A model generated the notes under the pieces. The model worked only from the letters and a program-made list of their open reading frames with translations. It had not been told where the DNA came from and made no database searches. Shown one piece after another: positions 58,746 through 64,000 of a DNA stretch of 64,000 nucleotides. The stretch spans positions 64,168,869 to 64,232,868 of the forward strand of contig OZ020612.1 of the NCBI GenBank assembly GCA_963971575.1, read 5' to 3'. Origin of the DNA: Liopterus haemorrhoidalis. Its lineage: Eukaryota > Arthropoda > Insecta > Coleoptera > Dytiscidae. Numbering within the stretch: the stretch's first letter is position 1; the number at the start of each line of letters is the position of its first letter. Both the position numbers and the translations under genes were made by a program.

Positions 58746-59264
58746 TTCTTTTTCATCGAGAGACCCCATGCTGTCCAAAAATATATTAGTCTATGAAAGG
58801 TCTACCAGGGCTCATCCGATGCTTATTGTAGTCTAGTTTCGAAATCCGAGTGGCTCTTTTACGGAAACATCGTAACTTATCAAATATGGCCACCAATCCC
58901 ACGTGACCTCTACCTTTTCTTCGATAAATCGATTATAAAGTCAACACAATCGAGTCAATTTGGGTGTCAAACCCCTGAAAATGTTACCTCAAGAAACTCA
59001 TAAACTAACGAAATATTTTTGGTTTTTTTGTTTTAGATGATCCAGTCATTAGTTATGTGTCTCACCGCAAATCAACTCTTTGTCCTGAACGAAAATTTCA
59101 AATTCATGTCACGAGCTTAATTTTCGATATTTTTCAATAAAATATTTTTTGGGTACTCTTCAAAGGTTGTTCTTTACTGTAGGTATTATCCCAATCAAGT
59201 TACTATTAACAGTTTTCTAAAAAAAAATCTTGAAAATGGGTATAAAATGTGCTGCTCTGACCAT
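58746..59264. other. unassigned
   Basis: No gene recognised. Confidence 0.3.
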
Positions 59265-59343
59265 ACCCCCCCCCCTTAAGGCGCCGCGGAAAAAATCTGA
59301 TACATTAAGGGCGCCGAGAACCGAAAAAGTTTGAGAACCACTG
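59265..59343. mobile_element. hAT-type terminal fragment
   Basis: Ends AAAAAGTTTGAGAACCACTG, which reads out as CAGTGGTTCTCAAACT, the typical end of hAT MITEs in animals. GGCGCC sub-terminal blocks are present. A poly-C run lies at its inner side. The other end was not found. Confidence 0.55.
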
Positions 59344-60479
59344 ATCTATATTGAACCGATCTTATAATTGCAGTTAGTTTGTAAAAGGTTATTTCAATGC
59401 TCACGTGCCAAATTGTCCCAAATGACAACAATAATATGTCATATAAATAGACGTGTGTTTGTACAAGTGTCAAGGTGAGATATTGCCGGCAAGAAAAAAG
59501 AAAAGTCCATTAATGCTACAAATATACTATTTTTATAAAAGTGAGAACAATGTTTCGGCGTTGTATATGTCTGTTTTTACAATTTTTGTAATTTAACTCA
59601 TTGTTTTCTCTTTGAAAAATTGTTACAGCATTTAATACAGAGCTACAAGCAAAAATATCTAATCTTAAAACTGTTTTTCTATTTCTGTTCCATTTTCACT
59701 TATTTGCTGCTATGATGACCATTTAAACATCATTTTAATCCACAATTGCTTCCAATAAATTTTGTTATAGTAAAGGAGAATTTACTTGACAGATTGATCG
59801 ATTGAGAACCGATAAAGAAATATACATCTATTTCACACAGTTTTATGTAAGATGTCAAGAACGTATTTCTGCTTCTTATTGTAACGCACGTTCATAGTTT
59901 TTGTCTTTTTTTTGTTATATTATAATATGGTAACTTCAACGAATGTCCCTTTGTATACACGCGCGGGTATTCAACTCCCACCACTGGAAGACAGACAAGT
60001 GAAACAAATGTATCTCTTTCTTTATTTCTAGCTTTGTCTGTGAACAAATGATATGGCTCTATTCAAAAATAGAAATTTTATTGCTATAGTTCTCTCCCAT
60101 TGAACCATATGCTTTAATTAACCGACATCTGTCAACTAAAGTCTCCTTTACTATAGCTGCCATATATGTTATTTCGAGTAATGTTTTCGTTTTTGTATGC
60201 TGCATGATTTTGTATTCTCACGGGCTTGAGAACCATCTTGAATATGCCGGGTTCTCACATAGGTACCGCGGGTGGAATTGATTTAATTTTCGTAAAAAAC
60301 ACGTTTACTAAATGGAATTCCATTACCATCAAGTATACTATTTTCCCATAAAGTTTCTGAAATATAAACAATCGTGTAGAAAAAATGTTGATGCATAATT
60401 TGAACACGAGTGGCCGGGAAACAATTACTGGCGGCCCACGACGCCTAAAAGAAAGAAAAAACTGATGTTTGTTTTTGAA
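59344..60479. other. unassigned A+T-rich DNA
   Basis: No gene recognised. Confidence 0.3.
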
Positions 60480-60717
60480 ACTGAAAGAATTTTATAAATC
60501 GGTTCATTAATTTACTTTTCTGGGATACCAATTGATCGCGCTAGCCTGTTTTACTCAAGAAAGTTTAAGATATGCAACACTAAAAAATGTATTCAAATCT
60601 GTTAATTAATTTGCTTTTGCAACACATCAGGGGATCGCACTTTCCCGGTTGAGAAACACTGATATAGCCTGTCACTCAAGAACGTCTATGCTATACACCA
60701 CTGAAAGAATTTTACAA
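60480..60717. repeat. diverged tandem repeat enclosing a hAT-like end
   Basis: Units start ACTGAAAGAATTTTA at 60480, ACTAAAAAATGTATTC at 60579 and ACTGAAAGAATTTTA at 60700, sharing TTAATTTRCTTTT, GATCGCRCT, AGCCTG and ACTCAAGAA. The second unit has about 24 extra bases, including GGTTGAGAAACACTG, a hAT-end-like sequence. Confidence 0.6.
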
Positions 60718-60954
60718 AATTTTCTTATACACATTTTTGAGGTAAAATAAATAATAAGTGAGATATTTCAAGATTTTAGTTTTAGGATCCCCTCGTAGCC
60801 CCCCCAAATAATCATCCAATTGAAAAAATACATAAGAACAGAAAATATTCACACAATTAAAATTCCTCTTTAACACAGAACAAGGTGATAATAAGTTATT
60901 ACACTTAAAAAACTTTTTTGTTTGCATCAGTTTATCAAAGACTACGGTCTACAG

Positions 60955-61126
60955 CAGTGTTTCTCAAACTTTCGACAGTTGCAGGATTTCAGAATTCCAT
61001 GGTAACCGCGGACCACCAACTTCAAGAAAAAAATGTTTTTTGCGAAAATTTTCATTAATACTAATGAAATTTTGTGTGCGCGGAACATCAAGAACTGACT
61101 CACGGACCACAGTTTTGGAAACACTG
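60955..61126. mobile_element. complete hAT MITE, 172 bp
   Basis: CAGTGTTTCTCAAACT at 60955 and AGTTTTGGAAACACTG ending at 61126 are imperfect TIRs, with CGCGGACCACCA and ACGGACCACAG mirrored inside. GTCTACAG (60947-60954) and GTCTACAT (61127-61134) are an 8-bp target duplication with one change. Confidence 0.9.
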
Positions 61127-61134
61127 GTCTACAT

Positions 61135-62571
61135 CATACGTTACTGACCCCCCCCCCCCCTTTAACTATACGCTTCTCTTATCGTAGTATCCGTAACCGA
61201 GACAACCTACTCAATTTTTCTACACAAAACTATATAAGTATGTCGGAGAATATCATAATTTTATCAGAATACGTAAATGCAAAGGCAGCAGCCTTGGTAC
61301 TAGCAGAACCAAGATCAGCCGATCAGCAGAAACTGGGCGATAATAGAACAGTGTGTGTTGTAAGAGTGCGTTATAGCTGGGCGATCGGTCTAGATCATTG
61401 GGATTGCTACGTGTCTGTTATAATATCTGTTTTAATTATAAACTTTGTTTTATGTCATAAATGTGTTTTAAATATTGTTTGATTATTTGTGAAAGAACAA
61501 TAAGAATAATATAAGCTGTAATAATTAGTTTATTGTGAGTGATAATTGTTATTTTACCACATTTGAGACGAAAAGTATAAAAGTTATTTCATACCCACAA
61601 ATATATTAAAAAAATAGAGAAAATTGTTGTCTCATATCTATTATTAAGTTGTTGAGCGATAACATTTTTACAATATTTTTTTCTATATTTAATAATTCAT
61701 ATTAAATAGATAAAAAATTCGCTGAAAATTTTGATTACAGATTGTTACTAATTTTATTTCAGATTGTTATTTTTGTGTAATTTATAATCTGCGAGTTAGA
61801 CGTACCGTTAATCGTGTTAAATATCCTTTGAAACGTTGAAGGATATTGAAGAGATTTTCTCTAATCGTAAGTAAAATATAAAAGTATCAAATTTTAATCC
61901 TTAAAACTAAAATATTAATAAGGTTAATCTTTATTCTGTTGGGTGTTGATAAGGGCTAGGTCCTTCAGTACACAGGCTAAGACCTACCTGTATTTTAATC
62001 CTTGTTGATCTTTGCCTGTCACTTTTAGCAAAACACCAGGATTTATTATAATATGAAGGGTCGGTCCACTAATGTCCAGTATTGAAATTCAGTTGATAAC
62101 CAAGGACCGTCGTTTATAAACCCCCCGGGGGTTTCGCAAACCCTTACGCCAAAATCACCTCTATTGTAGGTGTGCTCGTAAAACCGAACTGTTTAAGAAC
62201 TTGCTGGAGAGATGGAATTTTATTTATTTTTTATAGATGTTTTATTACTAGGTTTTGCTACATTTCAGTAAACAGTTTTTTGCCTCTGCTCTATATGGGA
62301 CTTCATTTAACTCCTGAACTACAAAAATAAAAAAAAATAAACTGGGTTAGTACGACCAGTTATGTAACAGTTGCTTAGAAATGTTCATTTAACGATTTAT
62401 TTACTTAAGGCTGATTTTCACGGCAAATCCACAGTTTTGTAATAAATACTTTTTTGGACAAGCATTTTTTTCTAGACACACAACGTATCAGTAATAAACA
62501 ATTAGCTTTTTAAGATGTTAAAAACATAATACAGTACATTTTAGCACCTCAAGAAGCCAATTATTTATTGG
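61135..62571. other. unassigned; possible LTR trace
   Basis: No certain gene. An 80-codon frame at 61240-61482 (MSENIIILSEYV...) has no known motif. TGTCGGAGAATATCATAAT at its start resembles some copia-type LTR starts, but no LTR end or target duplication was found. CCCCCCGGGGGTTTCG at 62122 is a GC palindrome. Poly-C at 61148-61160. Confidence 0.3.
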
Positions 62572-63196
62572 CGAAACGTATTGTGAACATACCGATTTTG
62601 ACATTTCGAGATTTCGATGGATCTCCACGAATGATGTCTGTCGATCGGTGTGTGTGTCTGTCTGTCGGTCCGTGTACATGTGCAAAGCAAATTCGGTTAA
62701 AAGAATTTTTATGAAACTTCATATTTAAGCTTTTGACATCAATGGCACGAGTTGATCAACTTTTACTAAAAATCAGTTGACTAAAAATGGGAGTTTACTC
62801 GTGTCAATTATAAGATTTAATTAAGATTCGTGTCAATTACAACAGAAAAAAAATTAATTAATTTTTTTTAATTTTATTTTATATTTTTTATTTTATAGCT
62901 ACAAGCTATATAAATAAAAATTATTATTATTATTATTATTAGAAACAATGTATTTAACAAAAGTTGCTATAAAAGCAATAACTAATAACTTTTATTTGAA
63001 ACATTTCTTGATAAAACGAAAAAAATTTATCTATTTTTTCATACTTATGTAACGTTTCCATGGTCATGATAAATAATATCTCTGTTAGAAAATATTAGGC
63101 CAAGTTATTTCTACTCAGCTGCTAGAATACATTTTATACAAGTACTTTGTGATGGCGGTCGGTCCTGTGGTGGCCACAGCTGATTTTTTTTATGTA
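62572..63196 (-). repeat. interspersed repeat with (CAGA)n, copy 2
   Basis: Inverse of 32370-33115: ACCGATTTTGACATTTCGAG and GATGGATCTCCACGAAT at the left, GGTCCTGTGGTGGCCACAGC at the right. The microsatellite is only about 40 bp (62635-62675) against 155 bp in copy 1, and ~34 bp beside it are missing. A LINE-type tail TATAAATAAAAATTATTATTATT (62910-62941) is inserted in the middle. Confidence 0.85.
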
Positions 63197-64000
63197 ATTT
63201 TTGCCATTGTGTCGAAAAATTTTGTCTCACACCCTGTAAACCAGATGGTTTAAACTAAAAATCTGAAAAAATTCTAAGTAATGTACATTGGTGTGAACCG
63301 GAATAGTGCAACAGGAATTTTTGATCAGATTATGTTTTCGGAAAATAACGCATTTTTTGTGTTTTTAACTAAAATATGTTAAATATTTAATTCGCTATCT
63401 AACACACCAGATCAGTAGCACTAGTAGCGTAGTTGGTTTTGTCATGCGCCTTGTAATTTGCAAACTAGAGTTCGAATCCTGTTAATTTTATTTTTTCTCT
63501 TTTTTTGCATTTTTATTTTATTTAAATTATTTTGTCAAAATTCTAGTTTGTTTTGGTAAATATTGCATTTAATTTTTAAAAGCGTAAATTTAATAACCAG
63601 TGGGAAGTATTGAAATTATTATTTAATTCTGTATAAATATTAATTGTTGAGTTAACGTGAAGTTTAGGATAAGGTAAACTTAAAGAGATTCTTTACTTCA
63701 CAAATTATTTTATTTTCACTATACGTACATCACGGCTACGAAGTAGCCATCTTCAGTAGTTGATAAAACTGGAGTTGAATAAATCAGAGGGCGGGGCTTA
63801 TGATTTAAGCAACCAATGGAAGCCATAGGCGCAATTTTCAAAATCTTAATGAACCTTGCTATATAAAAAAAAAATACTGTACATATTTAGAAACTTAAGT
63901 AATGGTAATAGGCAATCGAATTAAAATTCATAAAAAAATATTTTGATATAAAATTTGTTTTGGCATCCCAAATAATCATCATTCAGTTACTAACCTGCAA
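63197..64000 (+). repeat. (GTCT)n-family repeat, copy C, 5'-truncated
   Basis: Joins copies A and B from TTTTTGCCATTGTG and ACACCCTGTA onward, so the head and the (GTCT)n run are missing. It keeps AACAGGAATTTTTGATCAG, a tRNA-like module at 63413-63482, GAAGCCATAGGCGCAATTTTC and the start of the terminal block, which is cut by the window end. It abuts the (CAGA)n repeat copy 2 directly. Confidence 0.8.
63413..63482 (+). other. tRNA-like module in copy C
   Basis: TAGTAGCGTAGTTGG (A-box form) and AGAGTTCGAATCCTG (a near-perfect B-box) with ATTTGCAAAC between, shared with copy B but not copy A. Confidence 0.55.

Overview
This is A+T-rich eukaryotic DNA, almost certainly from an arthropod and probably an insect with a large, transposon-filled genome. 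The evidence is one spliced exon of a conserved animal RNA-binding protein, a dense set of insect-type mobile elements (mariner, pogo/Tigger, PIF/Harbinger-like, hAT MITEs, several LINE lineages, tRNA-related repeats, (GTCT)n-carrying repeats) and no prokaryotic gene organisation. No long open host gene, rRNA or intact tRNA was seen.

The most important single feature is a 93-bp exon on the minus strand at 29536-29628. It has a canonical acceptor and donor, is exactly 31 codons in phase 0, and encodes the start of the second RRM of an Rbp6/Musashi-type RNA-binding protein. No other exon of this gene was recognised in the 64 kb. The simplest reading is that the window is one host exon set in two very long introns (>29 kb downstream, >34 kb upstream on the minus strand) that have filled with transposons.

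Layout. 1-1.8 kb: LINE fragments and a pogo-like element flanked by TA. 2.8-3.6 kb: a MITE with 23-bp perfect inverted ends. 4.3-6.1 kb: two LINE relics. 8.0-9.6 kb: a tandem array, a TTA-flanked Harbinger-like element and a LINE relic. 15.2 kb: an eight-unit 15-bp repeat that reads as a pentapeptide repeat. 16.3-19.5 kb: two full-length but dead mariner-type transposons side by side. 19.7 kb: a transposase N-terminal-like ORF. 20.4 and 30.5 kb: two inverted copies of one MITE. 22.6-24.3 kb: a LINE tail next to a TAA-flanked, GC-ended Harbinger-like element with a MADF relic. 27.9-29.3 kb: a mariner relic split by a 1.05-kb element with a CTG target duplication. 29.5 kb: the Rbp6 exon. 31-33 kb: a hairpin array and a (CAGA)n repeat. 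38.4 kb: a mariner-type MITE. 40.2 and 43.4 kb: inverted copies of the LINE tail also present at 4.3 kb. 44.7 kb: hAT MITE. 45.5 kb: tRNA-derived SINE. 47.8 and 53.1 kb: two LINE C-termini resembling the R2-type endonuclease group. 49.7-51.9 and 63.2-64 kb: three copies of a (GTCT)n repeat with a tRNA-like insert. 54.0 kb: a likely 500-bp solo LTR. 56.3-57.4 kb: a TIR-bounded CACTG element carrying an intact 173-aa ORF. 59-61 kb: hAT-related ends and a complete 172-bp hAT MITE.

The genes do not form a pathway. Apart from the Rbp6 exon, nearly everything coding is a broken mobile element. The best candidates for little-described biology are the CACTG element with its unidentified intact protein, the 15-bp pentapeptide-encoding repeat, and the repeat family whose copies carry tRNA-like modules.
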